DNA from: an uncultured Eubacterium sp.
Lineage (GTDB): Bacteria; Bacillota; Clostridia; Eubacteriales; Eubacteriaceae
Assembly: GCA_902784045.1 (NCBI GenBank)
Contig: CACZTE010000151.1
Location: 1 to 13,943 of the forward strand
Direction: 5' to 3'
Length of the DNA: 13,943 nucleotides
Part shown: one piece after another, positions 6,479-13,902 of the stretch
How the letters are laid out: each line of letters starts with the position of its first letter
Position numbering within the stretch: the stretch's first letter is position 1
Program-made: the position numbers and the translations under genes
Notes under the pieces: model-generated
Databases searched by the model: none
The model's input: the letters and a program-made list of their open reading frames with translations, nothing else
Told to the model about the DNA's origin: nothing

Positions 6479-6556
6479 AAGCGTTGTTTTTCCTTTCTGT
6501 GAAAATGAAACGAATGACCATCTAAAAATGTTACAAATTCTATACAATTCGAGAGT

Positions 6557-6585
6557 ATTATACATAACTTTGATACATTTGTCCA
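6557..6585 (-). promoter_or_regulatory. Promoter of the ChW-SleB gene
   Basis: On the minus strand TGGACA (6585-6580, 5/6) and a perfect TATAAT (6562-6557) are separated by 17 bases. The leader to the ATG at 6478 would be about 70 bases. This is one of the strongest promoter matches in the window. Confidence 0.72.
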
Positions 6586-6953
6586 GTTTTGTTATTATTT
6601 TCTTTAAGGAAACGCAAGCATTCAAAAACATGAATAAAGTTTGAGTATTTTTGAATTATTTTCCATCTTATGACTTCGTGTGACCGTTTCAGTGACCGAA
6701 GAGTAGTATAATAAAATAAACTATTCTAAGGCATTATATTTTTTTGTTTCCCACAGACAAAAATGAGACAAAAAAACCAATTAATGTTATAATAAATATA
6801 ACTGAGAAAGTTTTCTTTTCGCCATCCTGCCATGGCGGTTTTAAGCTTGAATTTTGCCGCGCGACAAGCTCGCGATAAAGAATAGAACGACGATCATCCA
6901 TCATTCATATCCACGTTCACAACGATACGATTATCCGGAGGAAAAACACAGCC
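6586..6953. other. Divergent intergenic region with long leader of the c-di-GMP gene
   Basis: No gene is visible here. The region holds the plus-strand promoter at 6765-6793 and a leader of about 150 bases to the ATG at 6954. In the leader CGCCAT and ATGGCG pair (6820-6837) and GTTTTAA follows, a weak terminator-like or pausing hairpin. Upstream the heptamer GTGACCG occurs twice, 12 bases apart (6680-6686 and 6692-6698), inside CTTCG...CGAAG arms, a possible operator. A second TATAAT (6707-6712) has no fitting -35 element. I looked for c-di-GMP riboswitch consensus sequences in the leader and found none. Confidence 0.35.
6765..6793 (+). promoter_or_regulatory. Promoter of the GGDEF-EAL / SGNH operon
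   Basis: GAGACA (6765-6770, 4/6) and a perfect TATAAT (6788-6793) are 17 bases apart, and TGT before the -10 makes an extended -10 element (TGnTATAAT). The transcript would start near 6800, leaving about 150 bases of leader. Confidence 0.6.
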
Positions 6954-9900
6954 ATGTCCGATTTCGAGTACAAACAAAAAAACATACATGCCCGTGATCA
7001 AATGCGCGCCATCGGCAAACGCATGCGCAGCGCCTTAACAGACCCTGATGCTGAGAATGTCCTCAGTGATTTTATCGCCAGTATCGGGGAAGTCTTTGAT
7101 TGCGGGTGTATTTATGTTTTTGAAAAGAACAGCAGAGGCACCTTCGATCTCATGGATTCCTGGGTGCCCGAGGGGAAATCTCTGCCTTTCGAGAACCTCT
7201 ACAACGTCTCGCCCGAAGAATTAGAGCCCTGGTACAGCGTTCATAAAGTGATGGAGACCTATCCGGTGGCGGTGCTGCCGGATGTCAATATCCTGCGCGA
7301 GCGCGAACCCGAGCTTTATGACTTTTTCTCAAAGCGGGGCGTCCGCACCCTCTACACGGGCCTGCTCAACAACGAAATCGAAAATGTCGGCTTTTTCGGC
7401 ATTGACAACCCGGCGGCGGAGGACATCGGCAACCTGGCGGCCTTTTTCAGATTAATCGGTATGTACATGGCCGAGCGGATGCGCAACCACGCCCTCGTCA
7501 CCCATATGAAAGGCTTCGGCTATGTCGATAAGCTCACCGGCGTCGGCAACATCAACAGCCTTTCCGATTTTGGGAAAACCATCGACCGCCATCAAAGCAT
7601 CGGCTTGTTATACGGCGAAATCGAGGGGCTCAACACCGCCAGCGAGCGGGAAGGCCATACCGTCGGCGGAAGGCTAATTCGCGCCACGGCGTCGGCTCTG
7701 TCCGATGTGTACAGCTCCAACAACGTCTATCGTGTGGGGGACAACGCGTTTTGCGTCGTCGTCACAGATATCGATAAAGCCTTGTTTGACCGGGAAGTCA
7801 AACAGGTCATTCACTGGCTGAATGTTCAAAGAATTCCGTTTATCGTCAGCAGCAAATGGTGGCCCCGGGTTGCCATCGGCTTGGATATGATGCTGCACAA
7901 CGTTAAGATGATCAATCAGGTGGAACGCCAAAAATGGTCGGCCGGCAGAAAACTGCCCGACAGCAAAATCGTCCTGAGAGCAGTGGAAATTCACCCGAAT
8001 TCAGATTCCTACAGGATTGTCTACGACTACGATCATCCCGACGCGTCCTCCGAAATACATCAAGGCTTTGAGCGCGACAACAAAGAAAAAATCGAGCGGA
8101 TCGCGGAGATTGACCGCGAGCGCTACGCGTCCTATTGGGAATTGTCTTTCAGAGCGGCCCGTTCGGAAACCAACCGGGACTATCACACGGAAATCCTTTA
8201 TCATTACACCACGGATTCCGGAACGATTCTCGTCAAGGAAATCGTCTCAAAGCTCTCCGACGATTTGCTTTTGGTCACGATGCGAAACGCCTTCGTGTCG
8301 GAGCAGGCTGTGTATGAATCCACTGTGCTCTACAAACGCTTCGGGGAAAAAGACCACGATTATCTCGACATGCCCCTCAACAGAGACGACGTCTTTTTCA
8401 ATCAGGCAAACATGCTGCTCGCCAAGCCCAATTTCAAAAAAGTCGCCGTTTTCGCCGTTGATATCAACCGTTTTAAACTCTACAACGATATTTTCGGCAG
8501 AAAAGCGGGAGATGACTATTTGGAACTCATCGGCAACGTCCTCATGCAAATCGCCGAAGACTACCACGGCATTGCCGGCTATCTGGGCGGCGACGATTTC
8601 TGCATGATGCTTCCCGTCTTCGATAAAGACGGCGATTACTACATTCAAAAAGCGGAAGAATACATCCAGACCAACATGGTTGTCGAGACCTTCTCGCCTT
8701 CCGTGGGCATCTATATGCCGGAGAATGCCGGCGAGGACGCCGCGCAGCTCTACGACCGCGCGCAGATGGCATTGTCCATTATCCGCGGCAGCTACACCGT
8801 CAAAGTGCGGCTGTTCAATGAAGAAAGATACGAAAAATTACGCAGGGAACAGCTTTTGCTGATAGACATCAAGCAAGGTATAGACGCCGGCGAGTTTACC
8901 TTCTATCTGCAGCCGAAGGTGGACGCCTTCACCGGTAAAATCGTCTCGGCCGAGGCTCTGATGCGCTGGATTCACAAAGGCGAGCTCATCTCTCCCGGCA
9001 CCTTTATCCCCGCGCTGGAAAGCAGCGGCTTTATCTACAAGCTGGACCGCTTTATCTGGGAGGAAATCTGTAAATGGCAGCGCGCGGGTCTGGACGCGGG
9101 CAGACCGGTCCTGCCGGTGTCCGTCAATGTGTCCCGGGTGGATTTTGACTACCTTGATGTGGACGCCTGTTTTGAATCACTCATTAAGCAATACGACTTG
9201 CCGCCGCATCTCATCGAAATCGAAATCACCGAAAGCGCCTATGCCGAAGCGACGGCCAAGCTGCATCAAAGCATCGCGAGACTGCGCAAAAAGGGTTTCC
9301 CCATTCTGATGGACGATTTCGGCAAAGGCTATTCCTCGCTGAACATGCTGCAAAACATCAATGTGGATGTCCTCAAAATCGACAAACGGTTTTTGGATAG
9401 CGGCAAAGACGCGGCCCACGGCAGAGACATCATCAAATCCATTATCGACATGGCCCATATGATGAACTTACCCGTTGTGGCTGAGGGCGTTGAAGAACTC
9501 GATCAATTGGAAGAACTCAAAGAATTTTTCTGCGACTTCATTCAAGGCTATTATTTCTACAAGCCGATGCCCGTGGCCGAATACGAAAAACTGCTTTCGG
9601 ATCCCGACAAAGTGGACAACAAAAAAGACAGCCACAAAGGCCTTCGCCGGCAGGAAGACGCCGCTGCCGACGTCTATCATTCCGCCACACGCTACGCCTT
9701 GGGTATTCCGATGCCCTATGTGCTCTTCAACGTCATCTTGGATGATGAAGGCAAAGTGGAGGATGTGGTCTTCACGGCATGCAACCATATGTATGAAGAA
9801 TTCATCGGCTATTCCTTCGAGAGAGTCGAAGGCAAATCCTACTTAAAAGCCGTCAAAGACTCCAATGTCCCGTGGGAAGACATTTTCTACCGCGTGGCCT

Positions 9901-10073
9901 ACAAAGGCGAGCATCTCCAAAGCGTTTACTACAGCGAAAAAGCCAAAAAATGGCTGTTTCTCTCAGCTTTCCAAAACGGGGAGGAAGGCTACGCGGCGAT
10001 TATCTATGTCGACATCAGCCTGGCCACCAAATACGGAGAATTTGTCGTGAGAGAACCGGTTAAAGAAGAATAA
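6954..10073 (+). CDS. Multi-domain c-di-GMP protein: GAF-like, degenerate GGDEF, GGDEF, EAL, PAS-like
   Basis: This 1039-residue protein has no signal peptide or membrane span, so it is cytoplasmic. Residues about 15-180 resemble a GAF-type sensor. Residues 187-330 are a GGDEF fold (DKLTGVGN) whose signature is reduced to VGDNAF (261-266), so it is inactive. Residues about 340-460 are an unclear, possibly PAS-like, linker. A second GGDEF (about 480-625) has DIN (503-505) and LGGDDF (544-549), and may bind GTP or make c-di-GMP. The EAL domain (about 632-882) keeps all expected active-site residues: E667 (EALMRW), N725, E757 (EITE), D787 and D788 (DDFGKGYSS), K808, E844 and Q864. It should hydrolyse c-di-GMP. 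A PAS-like domain (about 905-1030) follows the EAL domain, an uncommon position. GGAGG lies 12 bases before the ATG. Confidence 0.9.
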   Translation: MSDFEYKQKNIHARDQMRAIGKRMRSALTDPDAENVLSDFIASIGEVFDCGCIYVFEKNSRGTFDLMDSWVPEGKSLPFENLYNVSPEELEPWYSVHKVMETYPVAVLPDVNILREREPELYDFFSKRGVRTLYTGLLNNEIENVGFFGIDNPAAEDIGNLAAFFRLIGMYMAERMRNHALVTHMKGFGYVDKLTGVGNINSLSDFGKTIDRHQSIGLLYGEIEGLNTASEREGHTVGGRLIRATASALSDVYSSNNVYRVGDNAFCVVVTDIDKALFDREVKQVIHWLNVQRIPFIVSSKWWPRVAIGLDMMLHNVKMINQVERQKWSAGRKLPDSKIVLRAVEIHPNSDSYRIVYDYDHPDASSEIHQGFERDNKEKIERIAEIDRERYASYWELSFRAARSETNRDYHTEILYHYTTDSGTILVKEIVSKLSDDLLLVTMRNAFVSEQAVYESTVLYKRFGEKDHDYLDMPLNRDDVFFNQANMLLAKPNFKKVAVFAVDINRFKLYNDIFGRKAGDDYLELIGNVLMQIAEDYHGIAGYLGGDDFCMMLPVFDKDGDYYIQKAEEYIQTNMVVETFSPSVGIYMPENAGEDAAQLYDRAQMALSIIRGSYTVKVRLFNEERYEKLRREQLLLIDIKQGIDAGEFTFYLQPKVDAFTGKIVSAEALMRWIHKGELISPGTFIPALESSGFIYKLDRFIWEEICKWQRAGLDAGRPVLPVSVNVSRVDFDYLDVDACFESLIKQYDLPPHLIEIEITESAYAEATAKLHQSIARLRKKGFPILMDDFGKGYSSLNMLQNINVDVLKIDKRFLDSGKDAAHGRDIIKSIIDMAHMMNLPVVAEGVEELDQLEELKEFFCDFIQGYYFYKPMPVAEYEKLLSDPDKVDNKKDSHKGLRRQEDAAADVYHSATRYALGIPMPYVLFNVILDDEGKVEDVVFTACNHMYEEFIGYSFERVEGKSYLKAVKDSNVPWEDIFYRVAYKGEHLQSVYYSEKAKKWLFLSAFQNGEEGYAAIIYVDISLATKYGEFVVREPVKEE

Positions 10074-10091
10074 CATCATTGGAGGATGACC

Positions 10092-10685
10092 ATGAACCAA
10101 CAAAAACGCGTCGTGTGCTACGGTGATTCCAACACCTACGGCTACGATCCCCGGGGCGTCCTGGGCGGACGATATCCCGACGAAACTTTGTGGACGACCC
10201 TGATTCAAACAGATACGCGGGACGTCATCAACGAAGGCCAAAACGGCCGCATGATTCCCAAATTCGCTTGGGAAAAAAGCGAAGCCCTGCAAATACTGGC
10301 AGCTCACGCGCCGGTGGATTTGGCCATTGTCATGCTCGGTACCAATGACATCATCAATCATTGGGATTTTAAAGCCGAGGATGTGGCGGCATGTATGGAA
10401 AACTGTCTGACAGACCTCACCGCCGCGATGCCGGACACTCGGTTCTTACTTATCGCGCCGCCGCCCATTCAAACCGGACAATTGCAGATGGAGCCCAGAC
10501 TGTTGGTGGAATCCCAAAAATTCGGTGAATGCTACAGAGCCGCCGCCGACCGCTTGAACATCGCCTTTGCCGACGCGGCAGATTGGCAGGTAGAACCCGC
10601 TTTTGACGGCGTGCATTTTTCCGAAAAAGGCCACGCGGCCTTTGCCAAGGGCTTAAACCAAACCCTTTCACAAATGGGATTATAA
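10092..10685 (+). CDS. SGNH/GDSL-family hydrolase (esterase-like)
   Basis: The ATG at 10092 has GGAGG six bases upstream; the ATG at 10086 touches the RBS and is unlikely. The 197-residue protein has the four SGNH blocks: GDSNTYGYD with nucleophile Ser13, EGQNG (Asn51), GTND (83-86) and DGVHFS with Asp172 and His175 completing the triad. The layout, including GRYPDETLW after block I, fits the compact SGNH arylesterase/acyl-esterase group. There is no signal peptide, so it acts in the cytoplasm. The substrate is unknown; esters, acyl groups or acetylated sugars are possible. It starts 18 bases after the c-di-GMP gene without a promoter or terminator between them, so the two are co-transcribed. 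Confidence 0.88.
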   Translation: MNQQKRVVCYGDSNTYGYDPRGVLGGRYPDETLWTTLIQTDTRDVINEGQNGRMIPKFAWEKSEALQILAAHAPVDLAIVMLGTNDIINHWDFKAEDVAACMENCLTDLTAAMPDTRFLLIAPPPIQTGQLQMEPRLLVESQKFGECYRAAADRLNIAFADAADWQVEPAFDGVHFSEKGHAAFAKGLNQTLSQMGL

Positions 10686-10710
10686 AAGAAAAATACAACA
10701 TCTCAATCAA

Positions 10711-10737
10711 AAAACCGCACCTTCATCGGTGCGGTTT
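10711..10737. terminator. Bidirectional intrinsic terminator between convergent genes
   Basis: A perfect 10-bp stem, AAACCGCACC (10712-10721) with GGTGCGGTTT (10728-10737), closes around TTCATC. The plus strand ends TTTCGCGG, and the minus strand gives six T (10716-10711 region), so it works best for the minus-strand kinase/regulator operon and also ends the plus-strand hydrolase. The 135 bases between it and the regulator stop codon hold nothing I can name. Confidence 0.78.
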
Positions 10738-10872
10738 CGCGGTCTTTATGGGATAAAAACAGTCTTGAGGGGTGTTGGCTTGACTTTCTTGTACAGTCGA
10801 TCATCCGGGATTGTCATTATCCAAAGGGCAAAGGGTGCGCGTTCAAGAATAGTGGCAGACCATCCGCGGGCA

Positions 10873-11937
10873 TCAAAAATCACTGTCAAAGGGTTTTTTA
10901 CGGTTTTTATAGCGCTTGCGGTATTCCGTCGGCGTCATGCCCGTGCTCTTTTTAAACACTTTGCTGAAATAATTGGGCTCATGATAAGAAAGATCCAGGG
11001 CGATATTGATAATGGGCACATCGGTGTTGACAAGCATATCCTTGGCGATGTCGATTTTCCGGTTGGTCAGATAGGTGACAAAATTGACGCCGGTTTCTTT
11101 CTTGAAAATCTTGCTGAGATAATAAGAACTCATATTGGCGTATTCGCCGACCTGATCCAGGGAAATATCCTTGTGGCAGTTCATATCGATATAATTTAAG
11201 ATATCATCGATGGTGTTTTTACGGTTGCTGTTTTCCGATACGGTGCGTTCAAAAATGCGGTCGATGACCTTCATGATTTCGATTTTTAAATTGTAGCGGT
11301 TTTTAAAGTGGCCGGTGAGATGGGCGCTGGTGGGCTGCGCGGGCACAGGCTGATTATTTTCTTTGGCTTCGTTCACTTCGATGGCGTAAATCTCGCTTAA
11401 AAAATGGTCCACTTCGTTTTCGATGGCCAAAAGATCATAGCCGTAATGGTCATAAAGCAAATCCAAATATTCTCCCAGGGCTTTACGGCACACCGCGTAT
11501 TTCTTTTGAACAATGGCGTAAATGACCTCGTTCATCTTTTCGGTGAACAAAGAAATCTCGTTGGCTTTCAGCGAGGTAATGGCCTGTCCCACTGCTTCAA
11601 GTAGTTGTTCCGGACGGATGGGTTTTAAAAGAAAATCATCCACCTTGGCTTTGATGGCCTGATGCGCGAAGTCAAACTCGTTGAAAGCAGTGATGAGAAT
11701 GACTTTTTTGGCGGGATCTTTTTTCTTGACGCGGCGCAGCACTTCAATCCCGTTAATCTCCGGAATATTGATGTCCATGAGCACAATATCGGGTTCGGTT
11801 TCGTCGATGCCCTCCATGGCCGCGGTGCCGGTGGCGGCGCTCCCCACAACTTTCACGTTGGGGGCCTGTTTGTCCAAAATCATTTTGAGGGCTTCTCTTT
11901 CCAGATGCTCGTCTTCAACAATATATACTTTATACAT
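10873..11937 (-). CDS. AraC-type response regulator (YesN-like)
   Basis: The 354-residue protein opens with a receiver domain (about 1-122): acidic pocket E8-D9-E10, phospho-acceptor Asp55 in VLMDINIPEING, Thr83 in LITAF and Lys105 in FLLKPI. A linker region (about 123-240) without a clear family follows. The C-terminus (about 243-345) is an AraC/XylS DNA-binding domain with two helix-turn-helix units: ISLDQVGEYANMSSYYLSKI, then VPIINIALDLSYHEPNYFSK with the usual GMTPTEYRK end. Phosphorylation by the adjoining kinase should let it bind DNA and activate transcription. Its ATG (11937) directly follows the kinase stop codon, with GGAGG 7 bases upstream inside the kinase's last codons, so the two are translated together. 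Target genes are not shown by the sequence. Confidence 0.93.
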   Translation of the reverse strand: MYKVYIVEDEHLEREALKMILDKQAPNVKVVGSAATGTAAMEGIDETEPDIVLMDINIPEINGIEVLRRVKKKDPAKKVILITAFNEFDFAHQAIKAKVDDFLLKPIRPEQLLEAVGQAITSLKANEISLFTEKMNEVIYAIVQKKYAVCRKALGEYLDLLYDHYGYDLLAIENEVDHFLSEIYAIEVNEAKENNQPVPAQPTSAHLTGHFKNRYNLKIEIMKVIDRIFERTVSENSNRKNTIDDILNYIDMNCHKDISLDQVGEYANMSSYYLSKIFKKETGVNFVTYLTNRKIDIAKDMLVNTDVPIINIALDLSYHEPNYFSKVFKKSTGMTPTEYRKRYKNRKKPFDSDF

Positions 11938-13182
11938 TTATTTGCCTCCCGGAACGGTTTTGTAGGGGATGCGCAAGATGACTTCCGTCCCCTTGGAAAT
12001 TGCTTTGTTGTAGCGAATGCCGTATGTCGGCCCGTAATAATATTTCAAACGTTTGTTGGCGTTTTGAATGCCGATGCCTGTGCCGGTCGCGCTGTCGTTG
12101 GCCTCGGAGTCATCGAGGAGCACATCGATAAGATCTGGTGGAATCCCCGGCCCGTTGTCGGTGATGGTGATGACGACGTCTTGATCGTCTCTGACCGCGC
12201 GGATAACAATGCTACCGCCCTTGGAATTAGGTTCGATGGCGTGATTAATCGCATTTTCCGCGAAGGGCTGAATGGTCATAAACGGGCAGAGCACATTGCC
12301 GAGACGCGGGCTGATATCAATGTCATAGGTCAGACGGTCACCCAGGCGAACCTTTTGAATGGAGAGATAATTTTTGACGTGATCGACTTCCTCCCGGAGG
12401 GTGACAAAGTCGTTATTTTCTTTTTTCAAGGTGTAGCGCATCATATCGGAAAAAGCGAAAACCATGTCCTGGGTTTTATCGGCGTTTTCTAACATGGCCA
12501 AACGGCCGATGGTATTGAGCACGTTAAAAAGAAAATGGGGATTAATCTGGGCGCGAAGAGCTTTAAGATCGGCTTCCTTAAGCGCCGCTTCGGCCTCGGA
12601 GCGCAGTTTGACCTCTTCCATCAATTCCAGATTAGCGTTGTGGAGTTCCTTTTGCATGACGTGAATCATTTCTCGCTCCACAAGATAATTGGCGATGGTA
12701 AAGAGCAGGTTGGCCGCAGCTTCCACTTTTTCGAGGGTGGAATGCTTGGCCTGTTCGCGCAGAGCGCAAAGCCCAGGATGAGCCTCGATATTAGTGAGGG
12801 TCTCGGAACCGCGGGGAAGCTTTTTCATATCCTCGTCGGGAATAATGATTTGACCTGCCATGATGGCACCGAGATAATTGCCTTTGACCATAATGGGAAC
12901 AGCCAGATCGACCAGCCCCCCGTGACAGATGAAAATGGACGGTTTGCCCGAGCGCGCGGACATGAGACCGCCGTGAGCATCGGAGAGATAGCAATAGTCG
13001 CGAAATTCATCCACTTCGCGCATGGCAGTGCAATAAGGATTAAAATTGCTGTATTCGGTAATGGGATTACCTTTATAATCAACGGTGATGGCCGCAAGCC
13101 CCGTCGCGTCGGAAAAAGTGTCCTGAATCTGCTGGAGCATGGCCACATCGATATAATCGGTTATTTTTAAGAGAATTCGCAT
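11938..13182 (-). CDS. PocR-domain sensor histidine kinase
   Basis: I chose the ATG at 13182 (GAGGAAG six bases upstream); the frame is open to a TTG at 13197, but the RBS lies within that extension. The 414-residue protein has a PocR sensory domain (about 10-170) with conserved cysteines C51, C64 and C86 (CHGGLVDLAVPI, then MAGQIIIPDEDM), a fold known to bind small ligands in B12- and propanediol-type regulation. A coiled-coil linker (about 170-208) precedes the His_kinase/LytS-type dimerisation region, QINPHFLFN with phospho-acceptor His216, and the HATPase domain: N-box Asn310 (FAENAINHA), DNGPGI (342-347) and GTGIGIQN (367-374). No membrane span, so it senses inside the cell. It should phosphorylate the co-transcribed AraC-type regulator. 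The ligand is not determined. Confidence 0.93.
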   Translation of the reverse strand: MRILLKITDYIDVAMLQQIQDTFSDATGLAAITVDYKGNPITEYSNFNPYCTAMREVDEFRDYCYLSDAHGGLMSARSGKPSIFICHGGLVDLAVPIMVKGNYLGAIMAGQIIIPDEDMKKLPRGSETLTNIEAHPGLCALREQAKHSTLEKVEAAANLLFTIANYLVEREMIHVMQKELHNANLELMEEVKLRSEAEAALKEADLKALRAQINPHFLFNVLNTIGRLAMLENADKTQDMVFAFSDMMRYTLKKENNDFVTLREEVDHVKNYLSIQKVRLGDRLTYDIDISPRLGNVLCPFMTIQPFAENAINHAIEPNSKGGSIVIRAVRDDQDVVITITDNGPGIPPDLIDVLLDDSEANDSATGTGIGIQNANKRLKYYYGPTYGIRYNKAISKGTEVILRIPYKTVPGGK

Positions 13183-13285
13183 AAAACACTTCCTCAAACA
13201 AAATTGTAAGGATTGAGTCCATTGAAACGAAAGCGAAAGGCATCAAATAATAGAATTTTTGCCCGTTGTCCGTTATTTTGTTTCT

Positions 13286-13294
13286 ATTATAACA
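13286..13294 (-). promoter_or_regulatory. Extended -10 promoter of the kinase/regulator operon
   Basis: On the minus strand TGTTATAAT (13294-13286) is an extended -10 element with a perfect TATAAT. The 17-base spacer leads to GTGTAA (3/6) as the -35, so the promoter relies on the extended -10 or on an activator. The leader to the ATG would be about 100 bases. Confidence 0.55.
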
Positions 13295-13300
13295 CATTAC

Positions 13301-13353
13301 ACAAAATTTTACACTTTTTTGTCGCAAAAAAGCGAATAACTTACAAAATTTTA
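13301..13353. promoter_or_regulatory. Direct repeats and palindrome in the divergent regulatory region
   Basis: ACAAAATTTTA occurs at 13301-13311 and again at 13343-13353, 42 bases apart (about four helical turns). Between them CTTTTTTG and CAAAAAAG form an inverted repeat around TCG (13314-13332). A related ACAAAATTGTA is at 13198-13208, inside the kinase leader. The sites overlap the kinase -35 region. Tandem sites are typical of AraC-family activators, so they could be sites for the neighbouring response regulator; that is inference. Confidence 0.35.
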
Positions 13354-13402
13354 TCTGAAACCGATGTAGCAGCGTTCTGGTGGCTTTTCTTAAAATAAAC
13401 AG

Positions 13403-13443
13403 ATGACAGGCTTGACATAAAGCGTATAATATAATGGTAGAAT
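13403..13443 (+). promoter_or_regulatory. Promoter region of the DUF1858 gene
   Basis: The best classical pair is ATGACA (13403-13408, 5/6) with TATAAT (13425-13430) at a 16-base spacing. A perfect TTGACA (13412-13417) is also present, but its possible -10 boxes, TATAAT (13430-13435) and the extended TGGTAGAAT (13435-13443), are 12 and 20 bases away. Overlapping promoters are possible. The RBS and start follow within 40 bases. Confidence 0.5.
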
Positions 13444-13467
13444 AAATTGAAAGAGAAGGTAAAATCA

Positions 13468-13671
13468 ATGATAACAAAAGATATACTGGTTGCCGATCTG
13501 GTCGAACAATATCCGGAAGTGGTTCAGCCCTTAATGGGATTCGGCATGCACTGCATCGGCTGCATCGCTTCCCAGGGAGAATCTCTCGGCGAAGCGTGCA
13601 TGGTCCACGGCTTGGATGCCGACGATGTCGTCGACGGTCTCAACAATTACGTCGCCAAAGCAAGAAGTTAA
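13468..13671 (+). CDS. DUF1858-family small protein with CxxC motif
   Basis: The 67-residue protein starts at the ATG at 13468, with GAGAAGG eight bases upstream; an in-frame TTG at 13447 lies upstream of that RBS and is unlikely to be used. It matches the DUF1858 pattern: MITKDILVADLVEQYPEVV, a Gly-rich turn, CIGC (Cys29, Cys32) in GMHCIGCIAS, then SLGEACMVHGLD and DVVDGLNNY. Members of this family resemble the N-terminal domain of iron-sulfur repair and hybrid-cluster-related proteins and have a CxxC that may hold a metal or disulfide; the exact role is not established. It has its own promoter and a strong terminator, so it forms a single-gene unit. It faces away from the PocR kinase, and a shared control region is possible. 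Confidence 0.88.
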   Translation: MITKDILVADLVEQYPEVVQPLMGFGMHCIGCIASQGESLGEACMVHGLDADDVVDGLNNYVAKARS

Positions 13672-13692
13672 TCGGACACCGCTAGAAGTTAA

Positions 13693-13736
13693 CGCGCCAA
13701 AGCTACGGGATTTCCCGGCTAAGGCGCGCTTTTTTT
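13693..13736 (+). terminator. Nested-stem intrinsic terminator of the DUF1858 gene
   Basis: Outer stem CGCGCC (13693-13698) with GGCGCG (13723-13728), middle AGC/GCT (13701-13703, 13718-13720) and inner CGGGA/TCCCG (13706-13717) form one long hairpin, followed by C and seven T (13730-13736). It lies 21 bases after the stop codon. Confidence 0.9.
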
Positions 13737-13823
13737 ACGCAAACACCTTTGGCGGAGAACCAATCTCATTAATACAGCAGGAAAGGCATAGGTTAACGCC
13801 TCCACGGCTTCGATACTTCTCAA

Positions 13824-13852
13824 TTGAAAAAAACTTGTTATTTTGATACAAT
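13824..13852 (+). promoter_or_regulatory. Promoter of the right-edge gene
   Basis: TTGAAA (13824-13829, 5/6) and TACAAT (13847-13852, 5/6) are 17 bases apart, and TGA before the -10 makes it an extended -10 element. The leader to the ATG at 13903 would be about 45 bases. Confidence 0.6.
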
Positions 13853-13902
13853 TATTATAAATAGAAATGTGTTAATCGATGGGGATAATCGGAGGGAATA
13901 CG

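Noticed and set aside
6820..6844. Full intrinsic terminator in the leader of the c-di-GMP gene
   Set aside because: The 6-bp stem is followed by only GTTTTAA, too short a U-tract to call a terminator with confidence; kept only as a possible pausing hairpin.
8017..8607. Plus-strand ORF of 196 codons inside the c-di-GMP gene
   Set aside because: Out-of-frame shadow rich in Ser, Thr and Pro, with no start signal.
11662..13170. Plus-strand ORFs of 276 and 211 codons across the kinase and regulator
   Set aside because: Antisense to clear two-component genes, no domain seen, no start signals.
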